From NCBI GenBank assembly GCA_943333125.1, contig CALQSB010000006.1:1-64000 (forward strand): a DNA stretch of 64,000 bases, read 5' to 3'. This document shows, piece after piece, positions 9,700 to 18,669 of this stretch (the first letter of the stretch is position 1; each line of letters begins with the position of its first letter). The position numbers and the translations under genes are program-made. This DNA is from Chitinophaga pinensis (GTDB lineage: Bacteria; Bacteroidota; Bacteroidia; Chitinophagales; Chitinophagaceae). Under the pieces are notes generated by a model, which saw only the letters and a list, made by a program, of their open reading frames with translations, was not told the origin of the DNA and ran no database searches.

Positions 9700-11520
9700 A
9701 TGCAAAAGGGTAGTATAAGAGTTCAAACGGAAAACATTTTCCCAATTATTAAGAAGTTTCTTTATAGTGAACATGACATTTTTATCAGAGAACTTGTCAG
9801 TAATGCAGTTGATGCCACACAGAAATTAAAAACTTTAGCTTCAATTGGTGAAATGAAAGGAGAGTTAGGGGATTTGAGAATTGATATTAGTATCAATAAA
9901 GAAGAAAAAACATTAAGTATTTCCGATAGAGGAATCGGTATGAGCAGCGAAGAGGTGGATAAATATCTGAATCAGGTCGCATTCAGTGGTGCTGAAGAAT
10001 TTCTTGAAAAGTATAAAGGTCAAACTGAGTCAAACATAATAGGTCATTTTGGATTAGGCTTCTATAGCTCATTTATGGTGAGTAGTAAGGTTGAAGTGAT
10101 CACAAAGAGCTTTAAAGAGGAAGCCAAGGCCGTTAAATGGGAGTGTGATGGAAGCCCTGAGTTTAGCTTAGAGGACACCAAAAAATCAGACAGAGGAACA
10201 ACTATTGTGATGTACCTGAATGAAGAAAGCCTTGAGTTTTTAGAAGCGGAGAGAATCAGCGCTGTGTTACAGAAATTTTGCAAATTTCTTCCTGTGCCAA
10301 TTTATTTCGAAGAGAAACAAATAAATAATCCTGTCCCTGCCTGGACAAAGAAGCCTTCCGAGCTCTCAACCGAAGACTATCAGAATTTTTACAAAGAATT
10401 GTATCCTTTTGGGGAAATGCCTTTATTCTGGATTCATTTGAATGTGGATTATCCTTTTAACTTGACAGGCATTCTTTATTTCCCTAAAATAAAGCAGAGT
10501 TATGAAATTCAAAAAGACAAAATACAGTTATATTCTAATCAGGTATTTGTTACAGACGAAGTAAAAGGTATCGTTCCTGAGTTTCTGATGTTATTGCATG
10601 GCGTTATTGATAGTCCGGATATACCGCTTAACGTTAGCCGAAGTTACCTTCAGGGAGACCCGAATGTTAAAAAAATAAATGCACACATCACAAAAAAAGT
10701 TGCGGACAAACTGGAAGAAATATTTAATAGCGACAGAAAAGCTTTTGAAGAAAAATGGGACAGCTTGGGCTTGTTTGTTAAATACGGAATGATGACTGAC
10801 GATAAGTTTCTTGATAAAGCCAATAAGTTCTTTTTAATGGAAGATACCGCAGGAAAGTTTCTTACGTTGGATGAATATAAATCAGCTACCGAAAATACTC
10901 AGAAAAACAAAGAGGGAAAACAGATCATTTTGTACACCACAAATCCTGTACAACAAGACGCTTTTATTCAACAAGCTACTTCGAGAGGTTATCTTGTAAC
11001 GAAGATGGAAACACTGGTTGATGCTGCATTTATTAACAATGCCGAAATGAAGTGGAATGATGTACTATTCGTGAGGGTCGATTCAGATATTACCGACAAT
11101 CTTATTGATAAGTCAGAAACAGCAGATAGTGTGTTAAGTAAAGAAGATACCGAAAAATTAAAATCACTTTTTGATAAGCCTTTAGATGGTTTGAATGTAA
11201 GTGTGGAAATTAAAGGATTAAGTCCTGAAACAGTTCCAGTAACAGCAACAAGACCAGAATTAATGAGAAGGATGAAAGATATGGCTTCTGCGGGCGGAGG
11301 AATGTCTTCCTGGTATGCAAGTATGCCTGATGAAGTGAATCTCACTATAAATGGCAATCATCCTATTTTCAAAAACATACTCTCTGAGCCGGATACACTT
11401 AAACAGGAAAAGCTTACTAAGAATCTTGCAGACCTTGCATTATTGTCTCAGGGCTTATTAACCGGAAATAACCTCACCAATTTTATAAACAGAAGTGTTG
11501 AATTGCTTGAAGTGAAATAA
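9700..11520 (+). CDS. htpG: Hsp90-family molecular chaperone HtpG
   Basis: 606 aa, close to the bacterial HtpG length. The GHKL ATPase motifs are intact: ELVSNAVDA (N box), DRGIGMS (G1), GHFGLGFYSSF (G2, glycine-rich lid) and DRGTTIVMYL. The middle domain contains the conserved SRSYLQGD segment with the ATP-sensing Arg, and the C-terminal dimerisation domain includes MRRMKDM. HtpG is a cytosolic dimer that remodels client proteins with DnaK. It stands alone between two terminators, so it is probably transcribed by itself. No CIRCE-type heat-shock element is visible in the 77 nt before the start. Confidence 0.97.
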   Translation: MQKGSIRVQTENIFPIIKKFLYSEHDIFIRELVSNAVDATQKLKTLASIGEMKGELGDLRIDISINKEEKTLSISDRGIGMSSEEVDKYLNQVAFSGAEEFLEKYKGQTESNIIGHFGLGFYSSFMVSSKVEVITKSFKEEAKAVKWECDGSPEFSLEDTKKSDRGTTIVMYLNEESLEFLEAERISAVLQKFCKFLPVPIYFEEKQINNPVPAWTKKPSELSTEDYQNFYKELYPFGEMPLFWIHLNVDYPFNLTGILYFPKIKQSYEIQKDKIQLYSNQVFVTDEVKGIVPEFLMLLHGVIDSPDIPLNVSRSYLQGDPNVKKINAHITKKVADKLEEIFNSDRKAFEEKWDSLGLFVKYGMMTDDKFLDKANKFFLMEDTAGKFLTLDEYKSATENTQKNKEGKQIILYTTNPVQQDAFIQQATSRGYLVTKMETLVDAAFINNAEMKWNDVLFVRVDSDITDNLIDKSETADSVLSKEDTEKLKSLFDKPLDGLNVSVEIKGLSPETVPVTATRPELMRRMKDMASAGGGMSSWYASMPDEVNLTINGNHPIFKNILSEPDTLKQEKLTKNLADLALLSQGLLTGNNLTNFINRSVELLEVK

Positions 11521-11548
11521 GAAAGGAATTCAAATAAATTAAATGATT

Positions 11549-11579
11549 TTAACCCGGTTGCATCAAGTAACCGGGTTAA
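11549..11579. terminator. Bidirectional terminator between htpG and recJ
   Basis: Stem TTAACCCGGTT (11549-11559) with AACCGGGTTAA (11569-11579), 9-nt loop, flanked by TTTT upstream and TTTTA downstream. The genes converge here. Confidence 0.85.
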
Positions 11580-11581
11580 TT

Positions 11582-13285
11582 TTATAATGAAGTTTTGCAA
11601 TCCATTACCATCAGCTGAAGTCGGGTATTTCCATTGTATTCATTTTCTTCAATGGTAAAAACAATATCAAAAGGTTTTCCGGAAAGTACAATTTCTGATT
11701 TATGAGCCATATTAAAACCAATACCGGACATGGATATATTATTTTGTCTGACTTCAAATTTAATATGCTGATCTTTTAAAATTTTAGAATAGCCCGAGTT
11801 TACTACATTCTTTGCTATAAACACAGGTCTCATGTTTTCTGGCCCGAAAGGTTCCATCTGACAAATGATATTGAAAAAAGTTTGATTTATTTCTGCGAAA
11901 TTTATTTCGGCATCGATGACGATTTCAGGAATAAGCATCTCATCGGTTACGTTAGCACATACAAAAGCTTCAAATCTTTCAGTGAAAGCATTTACATGTT
12001 CAGGTTTCATGGAAAGTCCTGCAGCAGCAAAGTGACCGCCGAAAGCCAGCAGATATTCTCTGCAATCGTAAATGGCTTCATATAAATTAAATCCTTTTAT
12101 ACTTCTGGCGCTTCCGGTTACAATGCCATCACTTTGGGTAAGCACTACAGTGGGTCTGTAAAAATGTTCTATGATTCTGGAGGCCACAATTCCTACCACT
12201 CCTTTATGCCAGTGTTCATTAAAGACGACACAAGATTTTTTCCTGATCAGTGCTTCGTCCTGATTAATCATAGTAAGCGCTTCGAGAGTGATACTCGAAT
12301 CGGCTTCTTTTCTTTCGGTGTTGTCAATCTGAAGCAAATCTCCAATTGCAGCAGCAGTAGCTTCATCTTTTTCGATAAAAAGTAAAACTGCTTTTTTTGC
12401 ATCATCCATTCTTCCTGCAGCATTAACTCTTGGTGCGATTACAAAAACTACGTTGTTGATGTTTAGCTTTTTTTTGATTCCGCCCAAATTAATCAGCGTT
12501 TTTAATCCCAGTGAAGGGCTTTCGTTTATTTTAAGAAGACCATGATAAGCCAGAATCCTGTTTTCTCCATTCATTGGAACGATATCTGCGGCAATAGCTA
12601 CAGCCACTAAATCTAGATATTGTAAATAGGAAGAATCCGGTAAATGATAAAATGCAGCTAGCGCCATCATAAATTTAAATCCAATGCCACAACCACATAA
12701 TTCTTTGAATGGGTAAGAACAATCAAACTGTTTTGGATTTAAAATTGCCGAAGCATCTGGTAAAGTATTTCCGGGAAGATGATGGTCGCAAATGATAAAA
12801 TCTATCCCTAACGTTTTAGCGTAGCTGATTAACTCAACAGATTTTATTCCGCAATCAAGACAAACAATAAGTTTGAATTCATTTTCTTTTGCGAAGTCGA
12901 TACCAGCTTTACTTACACCATAACCTTCTTTATATCGGTGAGGGATATAGAATGCGGTATAATCAATATGGTATAAATCAGTGAGAAATTGATAGAAGCT
13001 TGCTACAGCAGTAGTTCCATCCACATCGTAATCACCAAAAACTAGAATTTTTTCTTTATTAACGATAGATTGATTTATCCGGCTAACTGCTTTTTCCATG
13101 TCTTTCATCAAAAATGGATCGTGCAGTCCATTTAATGAAGGCCTGAAATATTCTTTGGCTAATTCATAATCATTAATTCCTCTCTGAGTAAGGATTTTGC
13201 AAATGGCTTCATTAATTTTTAGTGCATCTTTCAGACTTGAAGAGGCGAGATTGTTTGCCGGTAATGTATTCCATCTTTTTTCCAC
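11582..13285 (-). CDS. recJ: Single-stranded-DNA-specific 5'-3' exonuclease RecJ
   Basis: 567 aa. DHH-family motifs are visible: FGDYDVDGTTA (motif I, residues about 80-90), CLDCG, CDHHLPG (motif III, the DHH signature), and the DHHA1 motif GGHFAAAGLSM near residue 420; an OB-like C-terminal domain follows. RecJ degrades 5' single-stranded DNA in mismatch repair and recombination through RecF. The start is GTG at 13285, two nt after the stop of the upstream polyprenyl synthase gene, which implies translational coupling. No in-frame ATG exists near the start. Pairing of recJ with a polyprenyl synthetase is positional only. Confidence 0.96.
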   Translation of the reverse strand: MEKRWNTLPANNLASSSLKDALKINEAICKILTQRGINDYELAKEYFRPSLNGLHDPFLMKDMEKAVSRINQSIVNKEKILVFGDYDVDGTTAVASFYQFLTDLYHIDYTAFYIPHRYKEGYGVSKAGIDFAKENEFKLIVCLDCGIKSVELISYAKTLGIDFIICDHHLPGNTLPDASAILNPKQFDCSYPFKELCGCGIGFKFMMALAAFYHLPDSSYLQYLDLVAVAIAADIVPMNGENRILAYHGLLKINESPSLGLKTLINLGGIKKKLNINNVVFVIAPRVNAAGRMDDAKKAVLLFIEKDEATAAAIGDLLQIDNTERKEADSSITLEALTMINQDEALIRKKSCVVFNEHWHKGVVGIVASRIIEHFYRPTVVLTQSDGIVTGSARSIKGFNLYEAIYDCREYLLAFGGHFAAAGLSMKPEHVNAFTERFEAFVCANVTDEMLIPEIVIDAEINFAEINQTFFNIICQMEPFGPENMRPVFIAKNVVNSGYSKILKDQHIKFEVRQNNISMSGIGFNMAHKSEIVLSGKPFDIVFTIEENEYNGNTRLQLMVMDCKTSL

Positions 13286-13287
13286 AA

Positions 13288-14250
13288 TTAATATTTTCTA
13301 TCTGTTGTATATCTTACCAGTTCTTCTAAAGCAGACCTGACAGGGCCTTCATTGAATTCATGCAAAATAGATAATGCTTCATCGCGGTATATGGTCATTT
13401 TCTCTTCTGCATATTTTATGCCCCCTGTTTCAATTACTTTTTCGATGACAAAATTAATAGCAGACGTCGATTTGTTTTCATTTTTGAGTATGTATATTAA
13501 TCTTTTTTTCGTGGGTTTATCTACTTTGTTAAGCGTGTAAATAATCGGAAGCGTTAACTTTTTTTCTTTTATATCATTACCGGTAGGCTTTCCTATTTTT
13601 TCTTTTCCATAATCAAAGAGATCGTCTTTAATTTGAAAAGCAATGCCCACTTTTTCTCCAAAAGATTTCATTTTATTCGCTATATCAGTGTTTTTGCTGG
13701 TGCTATAAGCGCCTACCGCGCAAGCTGAAGAGAGCAGCGAAGCTGTTTTGTTTTTTACAATTTCGAAATAAATTTCTTCACTAAGATTAAGTTTCCTGGA
13801 TTTTTCAATTTGCAGTAATTCGCCTTCACTCATTTGTTTTACGGCTTCCGATAGAATATGCAGATGTTCGAAATCATTGTTTGAAGTAGAGAGCAGTAAA
13901 CCCTTTGATAAAAGATAGTCGCCGACGAGAACAGCGATTTTGTTTTTCCACACCGCGTTAATAGAAAGGAATCCTCTTCTTTCGTAGGACTCGTCAACAA
14001 CATCATCATGAACAAGTGTGGCAGTATGCAAAAGTTCAACTAACGCAGCGGCTCTATGAGTAGATTCATTTACTTCTCCGTGTAACTTAGCACTTAAAAA
14101 CACAAACATGGGTCTGAGTTGCTTTCCTTTTCTTTTAATAATAAATTTCATTATACTGTCGAGCAAAGGGGTATTGCTTTTTACCGCTGCTTCAAACTTC
14201 TTTTCGAAAAGGCTTAATTCTTCACTGATAATATTTGTTTTGAACGTCAT
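13288..14250 (-). CDS. Polyprenyl diphosphate synthase (class I prenyltransferase)
   Basis: 320 aa from ATG 14250. A TTG at 14292 would add 14 residues but lies inside a TAATTTG promoter-like sequence, so the ATG is preferred. First Asp-rich motif LVHDDVVD (about residues 80-87) and second motif KDDLFDYG (about 208-215) are intact, with GKQLRP and FQIKDD flanking them. The enzyme elongates isopentenyl units to make the long-chain diphosphate for menaquinone side chains; chain length cannot be read from sequence. Operon with recJ downstream. Confidence 0.93.
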   Translation of the reverse strand: MTFKTNIISEELSLFEKKFEAAVKSNTPLLDSIMKFIIKRKGKQLRPMFVFLSAKLHGEVNESTHRAAALVELLHTATLVHDDVVDESYERRGFLSINAVWKNKIAVLVGDYLLSKGLLLSTSNNDFEHLHILSEAVKQMSEGELLQIEKSRKLNLSEEIYFEIVKNKTASLLSSACAVGAYSTSKNTDIANKMKSFGEKVGIAFQIKDDLFDYGKEKIGKPTGNDIKEKKLTLPIIYTLNKVDKPTKKRLIYILKNENKSTSAINFVIEKVIETGGIKYAEEKMTIYRDEALSILHEFNEGPVRSALEELVRYTTDRKY

Positions 14251-14451
14251 TGGCGTAAAAAAGAGTTTTATTAAAGGGTAATTCTTGCACAAATTATATG
14301 ATTAGACATTTAAAAAGAATTAAATCTTTTTCAACTTAAAAGCAGCAGTTTTGGTTATCTTTTTGTCTATTATTTTGATAATAAATTGACGGATAAATGG
14401 TTCTGCTAGAAATAAATACTAATTTTTTTTGGTTTTTGTTTAGTTGTTGGA

Positions 14452-14459
14452 TAAATTTG
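14452..14459 (+). promoter_or_regulatory. Promoter of the OmpA-like gene
   Basis: TAAATTTG is an exact TANNTTTG -7 element. A TTG at 14429-14431 sits 20 nt upstream as the -33 element, which is the expected spacing. The untranslated leader would be about 40 nt. Confidence 0.65.
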
Positions 14460-14504
14460 CCACACACAAAGTTGTATATTTAGAAAAATATTAATCATTA
14501 AGTT

Positions 14505-16115
14505 ATGCAAAGCAAAAAGTACACATTATTATTGACTATGTTATTCCTTATAGTAGGAACAGCATTTGCTCAAAAATCCACCAGTGGTTACGACGTCTAC
14601 GATTCGACGGTAATCACCAGAAAAGGTCAACCTCAACAGAATGAATTCTGGAACAACACGTACAATTTCCCTTCTAAACCTCGCAATATGTGGGAAGTTG
14701 GGTTATCTGGCGGATTGTTTAATGTATCAGGAGACGTACAAAGCGTACTTCCTACATTTGGTTTTTCTGCTCACGTAAGAAAATCTTTAGGGTATGTTTT
14801 CTCCTTAAGACTTGAATACTTGTACGGTACAGCAAAAGGGTTAAACTGGAATGCTTCAGAGAATTTCGCTAAAAATGAAGCCCTTGCTTTATATAGTGCG
14901 CCATTAACTGGCGGAACTTCAATTCCTGGCAGACCATCTGAATTAGTTTATTATAATTACAAAAACAAAACTCAGGATTTGTCATTACAAGGATTGATTT
15001 CTCTTAACAATATCAAATTTCACAAAAATAAATCCTGCTGGGTTATGTATGGTGGTGCAGGTATTGGAGCCACAGCATACGAAACAAAAGTTAATGCTGT
15101 AAATGATGCTACTGGCGCTACCTACGCTGATTTGTATAAAACAATTTATACTAACAACGTGTATAAGTACACCAATAGAAATGAAATACGCAAGCAACTT
15201 AAAGCGGGCATGGATGACACCTACGAAACTAATGCCGAATCAAATGGCCAACGCAGACCAGCTCTAGGTAATCAAACTTTGCAATTTTCAACATCTATTA
15301 TTGTAGGTGTTGAATTTAAATTAGCTAAGAGAATAAATATAGCTTTGGAAGATCGTCACACTTTTATCAAGGATGATTTATTAGATGGTCAGCAATGGCA
15401 GGAAAGTCCTTATGGAGATGCAGCTTTAACTGCAAACTGGGACTCTTACAACTATCTTTCTTTAGGATTGAATTTCAATCTTGGAAAGAAATCAGTTGAG
15501 CCACTTTGGTGGATTAACCCACTTGATTATGTATATAGCGAAATCAACAATCCAAAACATACTAAGTTTCCAAAACCAGTGTTTGATGATGCAGATGCAG
15601 ATGGCGTAGTTGATCAATTAGATCGCGAGCCTAATACTCCTGCAGGTGTGTCTGTTGATACGCATGGTGTTTCAAGAGATACTGATGGCGATGGTGTTCC
15701 TGATTACAAAGACAAGCAATTGATTACTCCTACAGAGTGTCAGCCTGTTGATGCTGATGGAATTGGTAAATGTCCAGAACCTGATTGCTGCAAGAATCCT
15801 CCTGCACCTCCAGTTCCAGAGTGTCCTACTGATTACCCAAGTTTATCTTATAAAGGTAAAGGTGCTGGTATCAGTGCAGATACAAAAGCTTTACTGATGT
15901 CTGTAGCAGCTAAAATGAAAGCTAATCCTAAATGTAACATCACAATAAATGGTTATCCAGAAGCTTCAAAAGCAGCTCAGGCTGTTTGTCAGCAAAGAGT
16001 GGATGCTGTTAAATTGTATCTTGTTCAGAAAGAAGGAATTAGTGCTGAAAGAATCGCAACCAATTGTGAAGTTGGCGGTGGTGATAAAAACACAGTTGAC
16101 ATCAAGTCAAACTAA
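14505..16115 (+). CDS. OmpA-like outer-membrane protein with TSP3 repeats and degenerate OmpA domain
   Basis: 536 aa. Signal peptide ends TAFAQ. Residues about 55-330 form an outer-membrane beta-barrel (VGLSGGLFNVSGDV, LRLEYLYG, ...LGLNFNLGKKS). Residues about 363-405 hold Asp-rich thrombospondin type 3 calcium-binding repeats (DADADGVVDQLD, DTDGDGVPDYKD). A Cys/Pro-rich linker leads into an OmpA-C-like domain (about 441-536) that keeps the fold pattern (QQRVDAVKLYL, GISAERI) but has GYPEAS where peptidoglycan-binding OmpA domains have GHTD. Envelope integrity role likely; peptidoglycan binding doubtful. Own promoter and terminator. Confidence 0.85.
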   Translation: MQSKKYTLLLTMLFLIVGTAFAQKSTSGYDVYDSTVITRKGQPQQNEFWNNTYNFPSKPRNMWEVGLSGGLFNVSGDVQSVLPTFGFSAHVRKSLGYVFSLRLEYLYGTAKGLNWNASENFAKNEALALYSAPLTGGTSIPGRPSELVYYNYKNKTQDLSLQGLISLNNIKFHKNKSCWVMYGGAGIGATAYETKVNAVNDATGATYADLYKTIYTNNVYKYTNRNEIRKQLKAGMDDTYETNAESNGQRRPALGNQTLQFSTSIIVGVEFKLAKRINIALEDRHTFIKDDLLDGQQWQESPYGDAALTANWDSYNYLSLGLNFNLGKKSVEPLWWINPLDYVYSEINNPKHTKFPKPVFDDADADGVVDQLDREPNTPAGVSVDTHGVSRDTDGDGVPDYKDKQLITPTECQPVDADGIGKCPEPDCCKNPPAPPVPECPTDYPSLSYKGKGAGISADTKALLMSVAAKMKANPKCNITINGYPEASKAAQAVCQQRVDAVKLYLVQKEGISAERIATNCEVGGGDKNTVDIKSN

Positions 16116-16149
16116 TACTATCTAAAAATTACTTTTTGCAATATTTAAG

Positions 16150-16177
16150 AACCCTCCTTTTTGGAGGGTTTCTTTTT
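16150..16177 (+). terminator. Rho-independent terminator
   Basis: Stem AACCCTCC (16150-16157) with GGAGGGTT (16163-16170), 5-T loop, then TCTTTTT. Confidence 0.85.
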
Positions 16178-16242
16178 GAGCTATATTAACATAGTTTTTT
16201 TGGAGAATTAGTCTTTTACACTCATTTTTGAAAAAAAAAGTA

Positions 16243-16250
16243 TAAATTTG
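16243..16250 (+). promoter_or_regulatory. Promoter of bamD-rpoZ
   Basis: TAAATTTG exact -7 element ends only 9 nt before ATG 16260, so the transcript would have an extremely short leader or none. A TTG at 16248 is part of this element and not a start codon. Confidence 0.6.
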
Positions 16251-16259
16251 CGACTCTTT

Positions 16260-17087
16260 ATGCGACAGTTCAAAATATTCTTTACTTTCTTGATGATTGT
16301 TATTTGTATCTCATCTTGCAGCAAGTTTACAAAAATTCAAAAAAGTAAAGACTATAATTATAAACTAACGAAGGCCGAAGAGTATTACAATAGCAAGAAA
16401 TACCGGTTTGCCCAGCAATTGTATGAAGAATTATTCCCTGTATTCAAGGGAACTCAAAAATTCGAAGATCTTTATTATCGATACGCGTATTGTTTTTATT
16501 ATGAAGGACTTTACAGAGATGCAGAAAATTTGTTTAAAGGATATTTAGAGGTCTTTCCAAATAGCACCAACGCTGAAGAGGTTGATTACATGAGAGCATA
16601 TTGCTATTATAAGCAATCTCCTAAGATTGCGTTAGAACAGGTAAATACGGTAAAGGCAATGGGTATGATGCAGACATTTATCAATACACATCCGGGCTCT
16701 GCTAAAAATACAGAAGCCACAGAAATTATTGATAAATGCAGAGTAAAACTGGAGCTGAAAGAATACAGAGGAGCAGAACTTTATTATAATATAGGGGAAT
16801 ACAGAGCTGCGGCACTTTCATTTTCAGCTATTTTAAATAACTATCCCGAATCGGCTTTAGGAGAAACCTATAAACTCATGGTTGTGAAATCTTATTATAA
16901 GTTTGCAAAAATGAGTGTTATCGAAAAACAGGAAGAACGATATGAAAAAGTGATTTATGAATATGAAGATTTCCTGGATAGATTTCCTGAAAGCAAATTG
17001 TTAAGTGAGGCCTCAACTTACTATACACAAAGTCAAAACCAATTAAAAGCAATAAAAAATGAGCAAATTTCGTCGTCAACTAAGTAG
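16260..17087 (+). CDS. bamD: Outer-membrane assembly lipoprotein BamD
   Basis: 275 aa from ATG 16260. Lipoprotein signal ends CISSC (Cys20). The rest consists of tetratricopeptide repeats: AEEYYNSKKYRFAQQLYEEL, LYYRYAYCFYYEGLYRDAE, YNIGEYRAAALSFSAIL, and a C-terminal helix pair with DFLDRFPESKLLSEA. BamD is the essential helper lipoprotein of the BamA complex that folds outer-membrane barrels, several of which are encoded in this window. It overlaps rpoZ by 29 nt, so the two are probably translated from one message. Confidence 0.92.
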   Translation: MRQFKIFFTFLMIVICISSCSKFTKIQKSKDYNYKLTKAEEYYNSKKYRFAQQLYEELFPVFKGTQKFEDLYYRYAYCFYYEGLYRDAENLFKGYLEVFPNSTNAEEVDYMRAYCYYKQSPKIALEQVNTVKAMGMMQTFINTHPGSAKNTEATEIIDKCRVKLELKEYRGAELYYNIGEYRAAALSFSAILNNYPESALGETYKLMVVKSYYKFAKMSVIEKQEERYEKVIYEYEDFLDRFPESKLLSEASTYYTQSQNQLKAIKNEQISSSTK

Positions 17088-17400
17088 CAATACAAGTAGT
17101 TCTGTTGAACCTAAGAAACTTTCTGATTTGAAAGAAAAAACAGGCAACTTGTATGAATCCATTGCAGTAATTGCTAAAAGAGCTAATCAAATAAATATTA
17201 CTATAAAGGAAGAATTGCACAATAAACTTGAAGAATTTGCAAGTCATACGGATAGTCTTGAAGAAATTCATGAGAATAAAGAGCAGATAGAAATATCTCG
17301 TGCTTATGAGAGAATGCCAAACCCTTCATTATTGGCAACTACTGAATTTTTAGAAGACAAAGTTTATTTCCGTAAAAACGAAGAGAACTTGTTCAGTTAA
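17059..17400 (+). CDS. rpoZ: RNA polymerase omega subunit (RpoZ/RPB6 family)
   Basis: 113 aa. The diagnostic region is GNLYESIAVIAKRANQI (about residues 29-45), the Bacteroidota form of the omega motif that packs against the beta-prime C-terminus, followed by a long acidic helix and ERMPNPSLLATTEFL. It helps assemble and stabilise RNA polymerase. ATG 17059 lies inside bamD and the next Met is far into the conserved region, so this overlap seems real. A hairpin terminator lies between it and coaBC. Confidence 0.88.
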   Translation: MSKFRRQLSSNTSSSVEPKKLSDLKEKTGNLYESIAVIAKRANQINITIKEELHNKLEEFASHTDSLEEIHENKEQIEISRAYERMPNPSLLATTEFLEDKVYFRKNEENLFS

Positions 17401-17452
17401 TAATAATTCCTTTAATTTAACCGGTAGTTTTAAAATAGTTGTTATAAATTTA

Positions 17453-17475
17453 ACCCCGCTCAGGCGGGGTATTTT
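17453..17475 (+). terminator. Hairpin between rpoZ and coaBC, abutting the coaBC start
   Basis: Stem ACCCCGC (17453-17459) with GCGGGGT (17464-17470), TCAG loop, then ATTTT and immediately the coaBC ATG at 17476. It looks like the terminator of bamD-rpoZ, but any read-through transcript would have the coaBC ribosome-binding region inside the hairpin. Confidence 0.7.
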
Positions 17476-18669
17476 ATGTTAAAAAACAAGAAAATATTAT
17501 TGGGAATAACGGGGAGTATTGCAGCTTATAAAACAGCCGCTTTAGTCAGGCTATTAAAAAAAGCAGGAGCTGAAGTAAAAATTGTAATGACTCCCGCCTC
17601 CCTGGAATTTGTTGCACCACTAACGCTTTCTACTTTATCAAGAAACGCCGTATTGTCTACTCTCGCTGAAAACGATTCATGGTCCAATCATGTTATGTTA
17701 GGAAGATGGGCAGACCTAATGTTGATTGCGCCTTTAAGTTGTAATACTTTGGCCAAGATGTCAAATGGCATTTGTGATAATTTACTGATGGCAGTTTATT
17801 TATCCGCTACATGCCCTGTAATAGTCGCACCTGCAATGGATGAAGATATGTGGCTCCATCCATCAACACAAAATAACATCCATCAAATTCAGTCTTTTGG
17901 AAATAAAGTCATTCCTGTTGAAAATGGCGAACTGGCAAGTGGATTAGTGGGGCCAGGAAGAATGGCGGAGCCCGAAAATATTATTAAATGGCTGGAGGAA
18001 AACATTGTTCATTCAAAACAATTGGCAGGAAAAAAAATCATGGTAACTGCAGGACCAACTTATGAAGCATTGGATCCCGTAAGATTTATTGGAAATCATT
18101 CATCAGGTAAAATGGGCATTGCAATAGCTATGGAATGTGCAAACAGAGGGGCTGAAGTTACATTGATTTGCGGCCCTGTAGCAGAAACTATCCCTCTGGT
18201 TCTTAAACTGATAAAAGTGAACTCAGCATCACAAATGTATGATGCTTGTCATCATGAATTTGCAGATATGGATATCGCTATAATGAGTGCTGCAGTTGCA
18301 GACTATTCAATTAAAGATCCTGCAGTGAATAAAATAAAAAAAGCGGACCAGCAAATCACCATAGAACTGGAAAAAACAAAAGACATCTTACAATCGCTTG
18401 GCACAATAAAAAAGAGCAATCAGATTCTTGTTGGTTTTGCATTGGAAACCGAAAATGAAACTGAAAATGCCAAGCTGAAACTTAAATCAAAAAACGCCGA
18501 CTATATAGTAATGAATTCATTAAATAACCCTGGTGCAGGATTTGGCGGAGACACTAATAAAATCAGTATTTTTGAGAAGTCAGGGAAAGAATATCATTTT
18601 GAAACTAAGATCAAAACTGAAGTCGCGAAAGATATTATAAACACCATACTTAATGTTCAATATGTATAA
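17476..18669 (+). CDS. coaBC: Bifunctional phosphopantothenoylcysteine decarboxylase/synthetase CoaBC
   Basis: 397 aa, normal for the fusion. N-terminal CoaC flavoprotein: GITGSIAAYKTA (residues about 8-19), APLSCNTLAKMSNGICDNLL, and CPVIVAPAMDEDMW with the catalytic Cys. C-terminal CoaB: KIMVTAGPTYEALDPVR and FIGNHSSGKMG, then AAVADYS and KKADQQITIELEKT. The enzyme joins cysteine to phosphopantothenate and decarboxylates it, two steps of coenzyme A synthesis in the cytosol. Its end overlaps the next gene by 17 nt. Confidence 0.96.
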   Translation: MLKNKKILLGITGSIAAYKTAALVRLLKKAGAEVKIVMTPASLEFVAPLTLSTLSRNAVLSTLAENDSWSNHVMLGRWADLMLIAPLSCNTLAKMSNGICDNLLMAVYLSATCPVIVAPAMDEDMWLHPSTQNNIHQIQSFGNKVIPVENGELASGLVGPGRMAEPENIIKWLEENIVHSKQLAGKKIMVTAGPTYEALDPVRFIGNHSSGKMGIAIAMECANRGAEVTLICGPVAETIPLVLKLIKVNSASQMYDACHHEFADMDIAIMSAAVADYSIKDPAVNKIKKADQQITIELEKTKDILQSLGTIKKSNQILVGFALETENETENAKLKLKSKNADYIVMNSLNNPGAGFGGDTNKISIFEKSGKEYHFETKIKTEVAKDIINTILNVQYV

